Shown here in pieces: positions 48,844-58,696 of a stretch of DNA of 64,000 nt. The DNA comes from Formosa sp030427735. GTDB lineage: Bacteria > Bacteroidota > Bacteroidia > Flavobacteriales > Flavobacteriaceae. The stretch lies in assembly GCF_051200825.1 (NCBI RefSeq), contig NZ_CP195158.1, positions 1,054,001-1,118,000 on the forward strand, in the 5' to 3' direction. Below the pieces are notes generated by a model. It searched no databases. It was not told where the DNA came from and saw only the letters and a program-made list of their open reading frames with translations. Each line of letters starts with the position of its first letter. The first letter of the stretch is position 1. The translations under genes were made by a program, and so were the position numbers.

Positions 48844-51800
48844 ATGAAGAAAAAAACTACCATTTTTTTAATGCTCTTTATAGCATTAATTTCATTTCAA
48901 ATACACGCGCAAGAGAAACAGGTGCTGTATTTAACCAATTCGAATGCAACAGATGAAGAAGGTGCGGCATCTGTGCCAGGAGACGATGCCATTACCAGAA
49001 TGCTTAATGCAGACGATAATTTTGTGGTAACAGCAGGAACTATAGATGGAGTTGGAGCTATCACTCCATCTGACTTATCTAGTTATGATTTAATAATTGT
49101 TCAGGAGAATGTAGGTTCTGGGAATGCAGCTTTTAAGCCAGAGGACGGTCCGCTAGCATTAAAGAATATAACAGTGCCAGTAATTTATTGTAAATCTGAA
49201 GCGTTTAGAGACGGACGAGCAATAACCGACGCCGATGCAGGTATTGCATCTAATAAAAGTAGTCTTTCTGTAACTGTTGCATCAGAGCATCAATCAAACC
49301 CATTATTTAGTGGTATCGATTTTTCTGGTGGGAACGATGTAAGATTGTTTTTTAACACAGCAAACGACAATGGAACGGCAGGCGATAATAAAACAGGTCT
49401 AAAAGTACTTAATAAGCTGGATATTTCTAATGCGGCTGGAGGTACTTTAGCGACCACGCCAGAGGTGGAAGATGCTGCGTCGTCTATTGTAATAAACCAT
49501 ATACCAGCAGGTACACAGTTAGGAGAGTCGGCTGGAGATGCTGCTAGTGTAGATATTGTTGCTTTAGCATTTGGCTACGGTCCGCAAGTAAGAGCGGACG
49601 GTGTAAATATTACTTCTGAAGCTTTAACTATTTGGAGAAATGCAGCCTATGTTTTAACAGGGTTAGATGTGCCAACCACACTTTACGAAAACACTCAAGA
49701 GTTATCTATGGTATTGTATTTAAATAATGCCAATACAAATGATGAGGGAGGTGCAGCGTCTGTACCAGGAGATGATGCCATTACAAGAATGCTTAATGCA
49801 GATGATAACTTTTCGGTTACAGCAGGAACTATTGATGGAAGTGGGGTTATAAGCCCATCAGATTTATCGTCTTACGATCTTATAATTGTACAGGAGAGTG
49901 TATCTTCGGGGAATTCTGTTTTTATTCCAGATGCTGGTGCTTTAGCATTAAAGAACTTAACAGTGCCAGTAATTTATTGTAAATCTGAAGCGTTTAGAAA
50001 TGCCAAAGCAGTAACCGATGCCGATGCAGGTATTGCATCCAATAAAAGTAGTGTATCTGTTACCGTTCCAGCAGAGCATCAGTCGAATCCATTATTCAGT
50101 GGTATCGATTTTACTGCAGGAGATGATGTGCGTTTATTTTTAAGTACAGCCAATGATAATGGAACTGCGGCGGATAATAAAACAGGTTTAAAGGTACTTA
50201 ATAAACTAGATATTTCTAATGCAGCTGGTGGTACCTTGGCGACTACACCAGAGGTAGAAGATGCTGCTTCATCTATAGTTATAAACCACATACCGGCAGG
50301 AACTCAGTTAGGGGAAGTTGCTGGAGATGCTGCTAGTGTAGATATTGTAGCCTTGGCTTTTGGTTACGGCCCTCAAGTTAGAGCTGATGGTAAAAACATT
50401 ACTTCTGAGGCTTTAACTATCTGGAGAAATGCGGCGTATGTTTTAACTGGAAAAACAGTACCTACAACATTATACGATAATGGTGAGATTGCTAAGAAAA
50501 TTTTATATGTAAATCAAGAAGGCGTAGGTCAAGGAGAAGGTGCATCTGCACCTGGATCAGATCCGGTTATTAAAATGTTTAAAGCCGATGATAATTTTTA
50601 TGTAGAATATGTTGAAACTCCAAAAGATGGTTCTAATTTACCAGATATTAATGGATACCAATTGGTTATTGTTCAAGAAACATTATCTTCGGATGCGCCA
50701 ATGCTTCAACCAGATGGTGTTTTAGGTATAAAAAATACTACAGTGCCAGTAATTTACAATAAAACTTGGGCGTTTAGAAACGGCAGAGCTATAACCGATG
50801 CCGATGCTAGTGTTACAGCAACCCAAAATGTATCTGTTACAGCTGCAAATACGAATCACTTTTTATTTAGTGGTATAGATTTTACAGAAGGTAATGATAT
50901 TAGAATATTTAAGAAAGCCAATGCCAACGACGATGGTAGTGTAGGAGGTAATAAAGGAATAGATGTATTAAACGACATAGACCTTTCTAGTCCTGGAGCA
51001 GCATCTGCAGCTACTGTTCCTGAGGTAACTGATGCAACCAAAGCATTTGTAATAAACTATTTGCCATCAGGAACTCAAATCGGTGAAGCAGAAACGGATG
51101 TGTTAAACGTTGATGCTGTGGCTTTATCGTTTAGTTATGGAGCTATGGTGTTAGGAGATGGTGAAAATATTTCTCCACAAGCATTAACTATTTGGAGAAA
51201 TGCAGCTTATGCTTTGATATATGGTATAGCTGAAGTACCAACTACTTTAGTTGAAAATCCAGACTTTGTTTTACCTAGAAAAATACTTTATGTAAATCAA
51301 GAAGGTGTAGGTCAAGGTGAAGGAGCATCTGCTCCAGGTGCAGATCCTGTAATAAACATGCTTTATGCCGATGCTAATTTTGAAGTTACTTATATAGAAA
51401 CACCAGCAGATGGTTCTACTCTTCCTGAAATTTCAGATTACGATTTAGTAATAGCTCAAGAAACAATCAGTTCTGGTGCAGCTATGCTTATGCCTGGTGG
51501 AGCATTAGGTGTTAAAGATATCACAACGCCAGTAATATACAATAAAACTTGGGCGTTTAGAGACGGTAGAGCCGTAACCGATGCCGATGCAAGTGTAACA
51601 GCTACACAAAATGTATCTATTACAGCGGTAAATAGCAATCACTTTTTATTTAGTGGAATAGATTTTACTGAGAGCGACGACATAAGAATTTTTAAAGAAG
51701 CTAATGCTAACGATGATGGTAGCGTTGGAGGAACCAAAGGTATAGATGTATTAAATGGTTTAGATATCAATAATGCTATAGGAGCTACAGCAGCTACTGT

Positions 51801-52299
51801 ACCAGAAGTTTTAGATGCCTCTCAAGCTATAGTAGTTAATTATATTCCTGCAGGAACACAATTAGGAGAAGCAGAAACAGATGTTTTAGGTGCAGATGCC
51901 GTAGCACTATCATTTAGTTATGGAGCTACTATTTTAGGAGATGGTGCGAATGTTAGTCCACAAGCATTAACCATTTGGAGAAATGCAGTTTATGCCTTAA
52001 CATTTGGAATAGCAGATGTGCCAGATACGCTTGTTGAAAATCCTAAATTTACTTTAAGTATAGATAAACCGGGCGAAGTTTCAGATGTGTCATCTCATGT
52101 AAGAGCAATTAAAAATAAAGTATACGTTTCTAATGTTAAGATGGCTACAGAAGTTAATATTTATAGCATTACAGGAGCTTTAGTTAAAACAGTTAAAACC
52201 AATAATGATATGGATTTTGAGTTCAGATCTGGTTTATATATTGCTACTGTAAAAACTTTAGAGGGAACAAAATCTGTTAAGTTTATTGTGTCTCATTAA
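48844..52299 (+). CDS. Large secreted four-repeat protein with T9SS sorting domain
   Basis: The protein has 1151 residues: signal peptide (1-22), four repeats of about 260 residues (starting near 24, 287, 549 and 810) and a T9SS type A domain (about 1085-1151). Each repeat has an alpha/beta look (VLYLTNSNATDEEGAASVPG, YDLIIVQE, VPVIYCKSEAF, PLFSGIDF), which recalls flavodoxin or ThuA-like amidotransferase folds. Repeats 1-2 are closely alike (GDDAITRML), as are 3-4 (QEGVGQGEGASAPG). The C-terminus (INIYSITGALVKT-like) is paralogous to the 46938 protein. The role is unknown, perhaps polymer binding at the surface. Confidence 0.82.
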   Translation: MKKKTTIFLMLFIALISFQIHAQEKQVLYLTNSNATDEEGAASVPGDDAITRMLNADDNFVVTAGTIDGVGAITPSDLSSYDLIIVQENVGSGNAAFKPEDGPLALKNITVPVIYCKSEAFRDGRAITDADAGIASNKSSLSVTVASEHQSNPLFSGIDFSGGNDVRLFFNTANDNGTAGDNKTGLKVLNKLDISNAAGGTLATTPEVEDAASSIVINHIPAGTQLGESAGDAASVDIVALAFGYGPQVRADGVNITSEALTIWRNAAYVLTGLDVPTTLYENTQELSMVLYLNNANTNDEGGAASVPGDDAITRMLNADDNFSVTAGTIDGSGVISPSDLSSYDLIIVQESVSSGNSVFIPDAGALALKNLTVPVIYCKSEAFRNAKAVTDADAGIASNKSSVSVTVPAEHQSNPLFSGIDFTAGDDVRLFLSTANDNGTAADNKTGLKVLNKLDISNAAGGTLATTPEVEDAASSIVINHIPAGTQLGEVAGDAASVDIVALAFGYGPQVRADGKNITSEALTIWRNAAYVLTGKTVPTTLYDNGEIAKKILYVNQEGVGQGEGASAPGSDPVIKMFKADDNFYVEYVETPKDGSNLPDINGYQLVIVQETLSSDAPMLQPDGVLGIKNTTVPVIYNKTWAFRNGRAITDADASVTATQNVSVTAANTNHFLFSGIDFTEGNDIRIFKKANANDDGSVGGNKGIDVLNDIDLSSPGAASAATVPEVTDATKAFVINYLPSGTQIGEAETDVLNVDAVALSFSYGAMVLGDGENISPQALTIWRNAAYALIYGIAEVPTTLVENPDFVLPRKILYVNQEGVGQGEGASAPGADPVINMLYADANFEVTYIETPADGSTLPEISDYDLVIAQETISSGAAMLMPGGALGVKDITTPVIYNKTWAFRDGRAVTDADASVTATQNVSITAVNSNHFLFSGIDFTESDDIRIFKEANANDDGSVGGTKGIDVLNGLDINNAIGATAATVPEVLDASQAIVVNYIPAGTQLGEAETDVLGADAVALSFSYGATILGDGANVSPQALTIWRNAVYALTFGIADVPDTLVENPKFTLSIDKPGEVSDVSSHVRAIKNKVYVSNVKMATEVNIYSITGALVKTVKTNNDMDFEFRSGLYIATVKTLEGTKSVKFIVSH

Positions 52300-52334
52300 T
52301 TTGAGCTAAAAGAAATAAAGTTTTTTTATTCACT

Positions 52335-52377
52335 AATAAGGCATGTGTTATATGGTAACACATGCCTTATTTATTTT
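52335..52377 (+). terminator. Terminator of the four-repeat protein gene
   Basis: A perfect 16-bp stem (AATAAGGCATGTGTTA with TAACACATGCCTTATT), loop TATGG, then TATTTTG. The remainder of the 341-bp gap before susC is AT-rich leader. Confidence 0.88.
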
Positions 52378-52640
52378 GTACATATTTAAATTTAAAATGG
52401 ATATGGAATTGATAACGATTTGATATTGTAAAATTTAGGTTGAAAACCGAAATGCGTTAACATGAAAAGTAGGAAGTTATCTTGTTTATTGTTAATTTTT
52501 CTTTGCTTTTTAATGAATTTAATTAAATAATTTTAATTTTATAAAATTGGTCATAGTTCAAAAATAACAGTTAATTATTATTAATTTAACAATATTGCCT
52601 GCCTATATTCCAATTTATAAAAAAACTAAACTAAACTAAT

Positions 52641-55600
52641 ATGAAAAACTTAATAGGCAATCCGCTTGCCATATTGCTTTTTTTGTTAATAACATTTTCG
52701 GGGTTTGCCCAAAACTCTACTGACAGAAAGGAAATTACTGGATCTGTTTTAGATAATAATGGAATGCCTGTCTTGGGTGTTAATATTGTCGAGAAAGGTG
52801 TAAGCAATGGAGTAGTAACGGATTTTGATGGAAATTATAGTATAACAGTAAAATCTGATGCAATACTTGTATTTTCTTATGTAGGACTAAAGACAGTCGA
52901 GCATTCGGTAGAGGGGAAGTCTAGAATAGATGTTACCCTGCAAGAAGATACAGAATCCTTAAACGAAGTTGTTGTTGTAGGATATGGCTCCCAAAAGCGG
53001 GAAGCCATAACAGGAGCTGTGGAATCAATTAAAGGAGAAGAGATAGAAGATCTTCCTGTAGGCGATTTATCGTCGGCTTTAGTTGGACGTGTATTGGGTG
53101 TAGGTGTAACAGGTGGAGAATCTAGACCAGGAGTTCCTGCACGAATTACAATACGTAACCCTGTTTCGGGTAATAATATTAGAGCAAAAGATGCTAATTT
53201 TACCGATCCGTTATATGTTATAGACGGTATAGTGCAATTAGATCCTAATACAGGGTATAGCGATCCTACGTTGTTTAATAATTTAGATGCTTCCGAGGTT
53301 GAAAGCATTTCCTTCTTAAAAGATGCTTCGGCTGCCATTTATGGCTCAAGAGCTTCCCAGGGGGTTGTTTTGGTAACAACCAAGCGCGGAAAAAAAGGGC
53401 CAGCTAAGTTTTCTTATAGCGGTAATTTTTCTATTTCAGATGAGGCGTATAGAACAGAAATGTTAAATGCCTACGAATACGGGAAGTCATTCAACATCAT
53501 GAACAGTGTTAATCCAGAACAAAATATTGGAAATAATTACGACCCTTCCAATTCGACTCCCGATAATCGCTATTTCTTTTCACCAGCAGAGTTAGAACAT
53601 TTTAGAACGATTAATTATAATGCCCTAGACCAATATTGGTCCTCTTCAGGTAGTCAGAGACATAATCTAAATTTATCTGGAGGTACCGATGATGCTACAT
53701 ATTTTGGTGGTGTGTCATTTTTTACACAGGATGGTAATTTAGGAACTCTAGACTATGATAGATGGTCTTTTAGAGCCGGATCTAATGTGAAAGTAGCAAA
53801 AGGTTTGAAGGCCGATTTTCAAGTGTCTGGTTATTTTACAGATGTTACCAGAACGTCCAGTTCTATCGGTAATCAAAATCCAGAAGATGATTTCAGACAA
53901 TTACAAAATAGAACACCATTTATGCCTATGTATGTAGATGGCTTACCTGCCGTATTAAATGGTTCGGAGTCTAGTGATGAAATTATAGGATTTCATTATG
54001 GAGAATTACTTAGGTTGAATAACGTGTCTGATAATGCTGATAGTAATGTAACTGTTAATATAAATTTAGAGTACGAGGTTCCTTTTATAGAAGGTTTAAA
54101 GTTGAAGGCTAATTATGCACGACAAGAAACCAGTGGTAGAGGTAACCAAACGGGTAGTATCTATACGCTTAATCAGTTTTTTGGAGCAGATCAATTAACC
54201 ACAGAAGGTCAAACTTATATAGTTTATGAAAACGGTTCTGGACCTTTAGGTACAAATACAATTAGACGCCAGGTTGAAGTAGTAAATAACGACAGGATAT
54301 TAATTGATAATAGTAGAAGTGGTACCGATCAATCGCGGTTTCAAGCCACTTACGATAATAGCTTTGGGAAAAGTACAATTTCAGCATTATTTGCTGTAGA
54401 AAAATCAGAAAGGTTTTTCTATACCGATCGTATTATCGCTAATGGTGTTCCAGATTGGGCAGATGGTATGATATGGCAAACAATTGATGGAGTAGATACA
54501 GAATACACTTACAATAGAAGAAGTGAATCTGGAGATTTGGGATATATTGGTAGAATTAATTATGATTATGATGACACCTATTTTGCCGAACTTTTGTTCA
54601 GATCCGATGCTTCTGCAAAGTTTGCACCAGAAAATTATTGGGGTAATTTTATTTCTGTTTCAGGAGGATGGATTATTTCCAATGAAGATTTCTTTGAATC
54701 GAATGTAATCGATTTCTTAAAGTTTAGAGGGTCTGTTGGTGTTGTTGGTAAAGATGATATTAAACCGTGGCAATGGCGACAAAATTTTGATGCTCGACCA
54801 GGCGAAGGTGCTGTTTTTGGTGGTAACGAATCGGCATCTGATGGTTTAAAAGATAGTGGGCAAGCCAATAGAGATGTTAAATGGGGACAAGAGTTAAAAA
54901 CAAACTTTGGATTTGAATCTCGATTTTTAGATAGTAGATTGGCTGTTTCTGCAGAAACGTTTTATAATTATGGAACAGATTTATTAGTTAATTTAAATTC
55001 CGGAGTTCCTTTTACTGTGGGAGGGGCAACAGCTGCGTCAAACGCAGGAAGAGCCAATACTTGGGGAACAGAAATTTCAATTGGTTGGAACGATACAGTA
55101 GGTAGAGACTTTACTTATGGCGTTAACTTTAATATGGGATGGTATAATAATGATATCATTGAAGGAAATTTTGCTAATCCAGATAACTGGTATCCTTGGC
55201 AAACTAACCAGCCAGGTCCTTCAGATAGAGGTGCTTGGGGTTACGATTACATGGGCATGTTTAAAAATCAAGCCGATATTGATAATTATTTAGCAGAAAC
55301 AGGTGTAACTAAAATTTTTGATATAGATGCAAAAAACCTTCAGCCAGGAATGTTATATTACAGAGATGTTAGAGGGGCTTGGGATCCAGAAACAAGAACA
55401 TTTGCAGAAAAAGATGGTGTTATCGATGAATTCGATCAAATTCAGTTAAAAGAAAGAGCGAAAGGGCCGCAGGGCTTCGCATCAACATTTAGATTTGGCT
55501 ATAAAGGCCTTACTTTAAATACGGTTTTAACTGTTAATTGGGGTGGTTATCGCGAAGTAGGCAATGCTAAAGATCCATATGATTCTTATGCTATTAGTGG

Positions 55601-55976
55601 TAACTATCAAAACAGACCAAAATTCTGGTCAGATATGTATCACCCAGAATTAAATCCAAATGGAACCATTCCTAACCTTTCAAGCTCTATTAATGAAAGT
55701 GTGGGACAAAGTCAAGGTGGGATAAATACTGTAAGTTCTAAGTTTTGGCAGGTTAGTAGTTTTAGTTTGGTAATGAGAAATATTAACTTAAGTTATGCTT
55801 TTCCTAAAGATTTAACTGAAAGAGTAGGGTTAAGTAGTTTTAGACTTAATTTTGTGGCCATGAATCCATTTATTCTATTTAATCCATATAAAGATTTTGG
55901 GCTAACTCCATATGGGTCGTATAACAATTATCCAACACTTCGAACTTTTTCTTTAGGTTTAAATATTGGTTTTTAA
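52641..55976 (+). CDS. susC: SusC/RagA-type TonB-linked outer membrane transporter
   Basis: The protein has 1111 residues. The signal peptide ends at SGFAQN. Then a CarboxypepD_reg-like domain (about 30-105: GSVLDNNGMPVLGVNIVEKG, and SNGVVTDFDGNYSI), a TonB box-type stretch (EVVVVGYGSQKREAITGA) with the plug domain (about 115-235), and a 22-strand beta barrel. It imports oligosaccharides with SusD as lid. The pair susC-susD is separated by 20 bp and opens the pectin-type locus. The leader is 341 bp with a terminator in it. Confidence 0.93.
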   Translation: MKNLIGNPLAILLFLLITFSGFAQNSTDRKEITGSVLDNNGMPVLGVNIVEKGVSNGVVTDFDGNYSITVKSDAILVFSYVGLKTVEHSVEGKSRIDVTLQEDTESLNEVVVVGYGSQKREAITGAVESIKGEEIEDLPVGDLSSALVGRVLGVGVTGGESRPGVPARITIRNPVSGNNIRAKDANFTDPLYVIDGIVQLDPNTGYSDPTLFNNLDASEVESISFLKDASAAIYGSRASQGVVLVTTKRGKKGPAKFSYSGNFSISDEAYRTEMLNAYEYGKSFNIMNSVNPEQNIGNNYDPSNSTPDNRYFFSPAELEHFRTINYNALDQYWSSSGSQRHNLNLSGGTDDATYFGGVSFFTQDGNLGTLDYDRWSFRAGSNVKVAKGLKADFQVSGYFTDVTRTSSSIGNQNPEDDFRQLQNRTPFMPMYVDGLPAVLNGSESSDEIIGFHYGELLRLNNVSDNADSNVTVNINLEYEVPFIEGLKLKANYARQETSGRGNQTGSIYTLNQFFGADQLTTEGQTYIVYENGSGPLGTNTIRRQVEVVNNDRILIDNSRSGTDQSRFQATYDNSFGKSTISALFAVEKSERFFYTDRIIANGVPDWADGMIWQTIDGVDTEYTYNRRSESGDLGYIGRINYDYDDTYFAELLFRSDASAKFAPENYWGNFISVSGGWIISNEDFFESNVIDFLKFRGSVGVVGKDDIKPWQWRQNFDARPGEGAVFGGNESASDGLKDSGQANRDVKWGQELKTNFGFESRFLDSRLAVSAETFYNYGTDLLVNLNSGVPFTVGGATAASNAGRANTWGTEISIGWNDTVGRDFTYGVNFNMGWYNNDIIEGNFANPDNWYPWQTNQPGPSDRGAWGYDYMGMFKNQADIDNYLAETGVTKIFDIDAKNLQPGMLYYRDVRGAWDPETRTFAEKDGVIDEFDQIQLKERAKGPQGFASTFRFGYKGLTLNTVLTVNWGGYREVGNAKDPYDSYAISGNYQNRPKFWSDMYHPELNPNGTIPNLSSSINESVGQSQGGINTVSSKFWQVSSFSLVMRNINLSYAFPKDLTERVGLSSFRLNFVAMNPFILFNPYKDFGLTPYGSYNNYPTLRTFSLGLNIGF

Positions 55977-55996
55977 AAAAATAAAAAACAGACAGC

Positions 55997-57952
55997 ATGA
56001 AAAATATAAAATTATATCATCTTTTTACTTTATTTGTTACGTTCTTTCTTAGCAATTGTAGTACAGATTTTATAGAAGAAAAGAAGGATTATTCTAGTGT
56101 TAATGTAGGCATTTTTGAAGACGAAGAGCTAGCGACACGCTATCTAGACTATTTGTACTACTTAATGTTGCCAGATAATGATCCTAATATGGCTATGTGG
56201 TCAAGAGCCGCTGTAGAACATTCAGGTGCCGATTTATTTGCTAAAGCATCTGATGAATTGGGAGGACAAGTTGATATAAATAGAGAGTATCCAGATATTT
56301 CGCCAACAAACAACCATTGTTTAAGATCTTTAGGGCAGACCATTCAATCCAGTGCACAAAACAATGCCTGGACAAGGATAAGGTATTGCAATTTTTATTT
56401 AGGTAATATAGACGAATATACGGGACTTGATGAAGATTTTAAAAATCAAATTAAGGGTCAGTTTCATTTTTGGCGCGCGTGGCAATATTTTGAGCTAGTA
56501 AGATTGTACGGGGGAGTACCTTTGGTGTTAGAGGCTCAGCCTGCTAATATAAACGATACAGATGTGCAAACACCTAGAAGTACTTCTGCAGAAGTAATAG
56601 AACAAATCGTTGCCGATTTAGATATGGCTCAGAGCTTACTACACGAGGCAAGACCATACGAACCTAATGAAATTGGCAGAATAACAGTTGAAGCTGCTGC
56701 AGCTTTAAAAGGAAGAGTGTTATTAACTTGGGCAAGTCCGTTGTTTAATAGAAATGATGATAGAGGAAGATGGCAACGTGCTTACGATGCCAATTTAGAA
56801 GCATATAATATATGTTTGGATGCAGGAAAAGGCTTAGACCCAGACTGGAAAAATATGTGGTTTAAAGATAATGGTATGGAATCTATCTTTGGTTTCGGAT
56901 TTAATAATTTTGCCGATAATGATTCTGGTTTTCAAAGAAATAATTACACAGAATATCAATCCCGTTCAGAAGATCAAGGCGGTAATGGCGGTATATCACC
57001 AACAAAAAATATTGTAGATGCTTTTCCAATGGCAGATGGTAGTGCATATGATGTGAGTAGCGATTTAAATGAATTCTATAAGAATAGAGATCCTCGTTTT
57101 TATCATACATTTGCTTATAATGGTTCTATTTGGTCATTTTCTGAAGATAGAGATTATCGAAATTGGACTTATTTTTGGTATCCACAAGCAGTAGGACCAG
57201 ACGAACCTAAGATTGCTACCAATACATTTCAAAATGGTTCAGGAATATATTTAAGAAAATTCACAAACGATAACTCTAGTGAAACTGCTAATTTTCAAAA
57301 TAACGGAGCCGATTATATGGAAATTCGTTTCGCAGAAGTGGTGTTAAATTTAGCCGAATCGGCTATTGGTGTTGATAAATTGGCCGAAGGCATGGGCTAT
57401 ATAGAAGATATTAGACAGCGTGCTGGAGTACAGAATTTAGATGGTCATTACGGTTTAGGAAACGTAAGTTCTAGAGACCAACACTTTGCAGCTGTTATTA
57501 ATGAAAGGAAAGTTGAGTTTGCTTACGAAAATAAACGTTTTCACGATTTAAGACGTTGGATGTTATTTAATGATAATACAGGAACCTGTACTAGATTAAA
57601 CCAAAAACCAATAGATGGTTCTAGAAGACAGGGGTATTATACATTTGCAAAATCAAACCCTGAATCATTTTATATAGGCATTCCAGATCCTTTTAAAGGA
57701 GAGAATGCACCTATAATTAATAGAGATGCAACAACTTACCCAGATGGTATAACCACCTACGAAGAGTATGTAGATTATTTATACGATAACCATTTTGAAG
57801 TTCAGGTTCGAGATGATGTAGATCCTGTTAATTTTACTTTTAAATGGTATGATGAGTATTATTTCTTTGGAATATATCAAAATTTATTAGACTCGGCCCC
57901 GTATTTGGAGCAAACAACAGGATGGGGAGGATCATTCAATCCTTTAAATTAA
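55997..57952 (+). CDS. susD: SusD/RagB-type glycan-binding lipoprotein
   Basis: The protein has 651 residues with lipobox LSNCSTDF (Cys21). The TPR-like helical scaffold is visible (NAWTRIRYCNFYLGN, QIKGQFHFWRAWQYFELVRL, YGGVPLV), and the C-terminal RagB/SusD stretch (MEIRFAEVVLNLAESAIG, INERKVEFAYENKRFHDLRR). It binds the released oligosaccharides on the cell surface and closes over SusC. It follows susC directly; a terminator at 57976-58010 ends the unit. Confidence 0.93.
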   Translation: MKNIKLYHLFTLFVTFFLSNCSTDFIEEKKDYSSVNVGIFEDEELATRYLDYLYYLMLPDNDPNMAMWSRAAVEHSGADLFAKASDELGGQVDINREYPDISPTNNHCLRSLGQTIQSSAQNNAWTRIRYCNFYLGNIDEYTGLDEDFKNQIKGQFHFWRAWQYFELVRLYGGVPLVLEAQPANINDTDVQTPRSTSAEVIEQIVADLDMAQSLLHEARPYEPNEIGRITVEAAAALKGRVLLTWASPLFNRNDDRGRWQRAYDANLEAYNICLDAGKGLDPDWKNMWFKDNGMESIFGFGFNNFADNDSGFQRNNYTEYQSRSEDQGGNGGISPTKNIVDAFPMADGSAYDVSSDLNEFYKNRDPRFYHTFAYNGSIWSFSEDRDYRNWTYFWYPQAVGPDEPKIATNTFQNGSGIYLRKFTNDNSSETANFQNNGADYMEIRFAEVVLNLAESAIGVDKLAEGMGYIEDIRQRAGVQNLDGHYGLGNVSSRDQHFAAVINERKVEFAYENKRFHDLRRWMLFNDNTGTCTRLNQKPIDGSRRQGYYTFAKSNPESFYIGIPDPFKGENAPIINRDATTYPDGITTYEEYVDYLYDNHFEVQVRDDVDPVNFTFKWYDEYYFFGIYQNLLDSAPYLEQTTGWGGSFNPLN

Positions 57953-57975
57953 TTTAATAAATAGCAACTTTAATA

Positions 57976-58010
57976 AAAGGCCTGTATTTATAAATCAATA
58001 CAGGCTTTTT
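57976..58010 (+). terminator. Terminator of susCD
   Basis: CCTGTATT-tataaatc-AATACAGG within AAAAGG and CTTTTT, 25 bp after the susD stop. Confidence 0.8.
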
Positions 58011-58174
58011 GTTTCGTGAATTACCAAAGTTATTTAGATAAATGAGTCTTGAGTTTAACAAAAATTGCAGTATAGTACAGGATAGTCGCATTGTATAATC
58101 TCTATATATTTGAGAACCGTAATCGATTGCATAAATCAATTTTGTAATCCTTTAACTAATTAATTACATTAATT

Positions 58175-58555
58175 ATGAAACACATTTTAAAAACATACCT
58201 AGTTGTTTTTTTTATAGGTATTTGGAGTAATTCTATACTGGGTCAGTCTCCTATAGTAATTGCTGGTATTGTGGTCAATGAAAAAGGAGAGAAACTTGTA
58301 GGGGTTAACGTGGTGGAAGAAGGCGTTTCTAATGGCGTTGTAACGAATGGCAAGGGAGAGTTTGTAATTAAGATGCTTAATTTAGGAAAATTAAGATTTT
58401 CTAATGTGGGAATGGTTCCACAAGTCATCGATATTAAAAATGAAAGTAAGCTTAAAGTGATATTGATGGATAAGGATGACATTGAAAGTGATGTTATCGT
58501 TATAGATTATCCGGAGAAAAGCAAATCAAAAGAGAAGCCTTCCCTAGGAACTTAA
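58175..58555 (+). CDS. Orphan CarboxypepD_reg-like protein, copy of a SusC N-terminal domain
   Basis: The protein has 126 residues: a signal peptide (to about 23, SILGQSP), then one beta-sandwich (about 28-105) with GVNVVEEGVSNGVVTNGKGE that nearly copies the SusC domain (GVNIVEKGVSNGVVTDFDGN). There is no TonB plug or barrel; a short charged tail (DYPEKSKSKEKPSLGT) ends it. It lies between susD and the first pectate lyase. It may be a truncated transporter gene or a separate periplasmic factor. Mature frame and upstream region are intact. Confidence 0.72.
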   Translation: MKHILKTYLVVFFIGIWSNSILGQSPIVIAGIVVNEKGEKLVGVNVVEEGVSNGVVTNGKGEFVIKMLNLGKLRFSNVGMVPQVIDIKNESKLKVILMDKDDIESDVIVIDYPEKSKSKEKPSLGT

Positions 58556-58696
58556 AAAATAAAGAAAAACTTTCTCAGTCTTTTTTCAAGCCATAAAAGT
58601 CGGGCGCCTCAAGACATTTGCTTTAATTTAAAAAACGCTTTATTAAAAATGAAAATGACATTTCATTTTACACATAAAATAGATCAAAAAAATATT

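Noticed and set aside
52877..53338. Minus-strand frame inside susC
   Set aside because: Antisense shadow of a well-supported gene.
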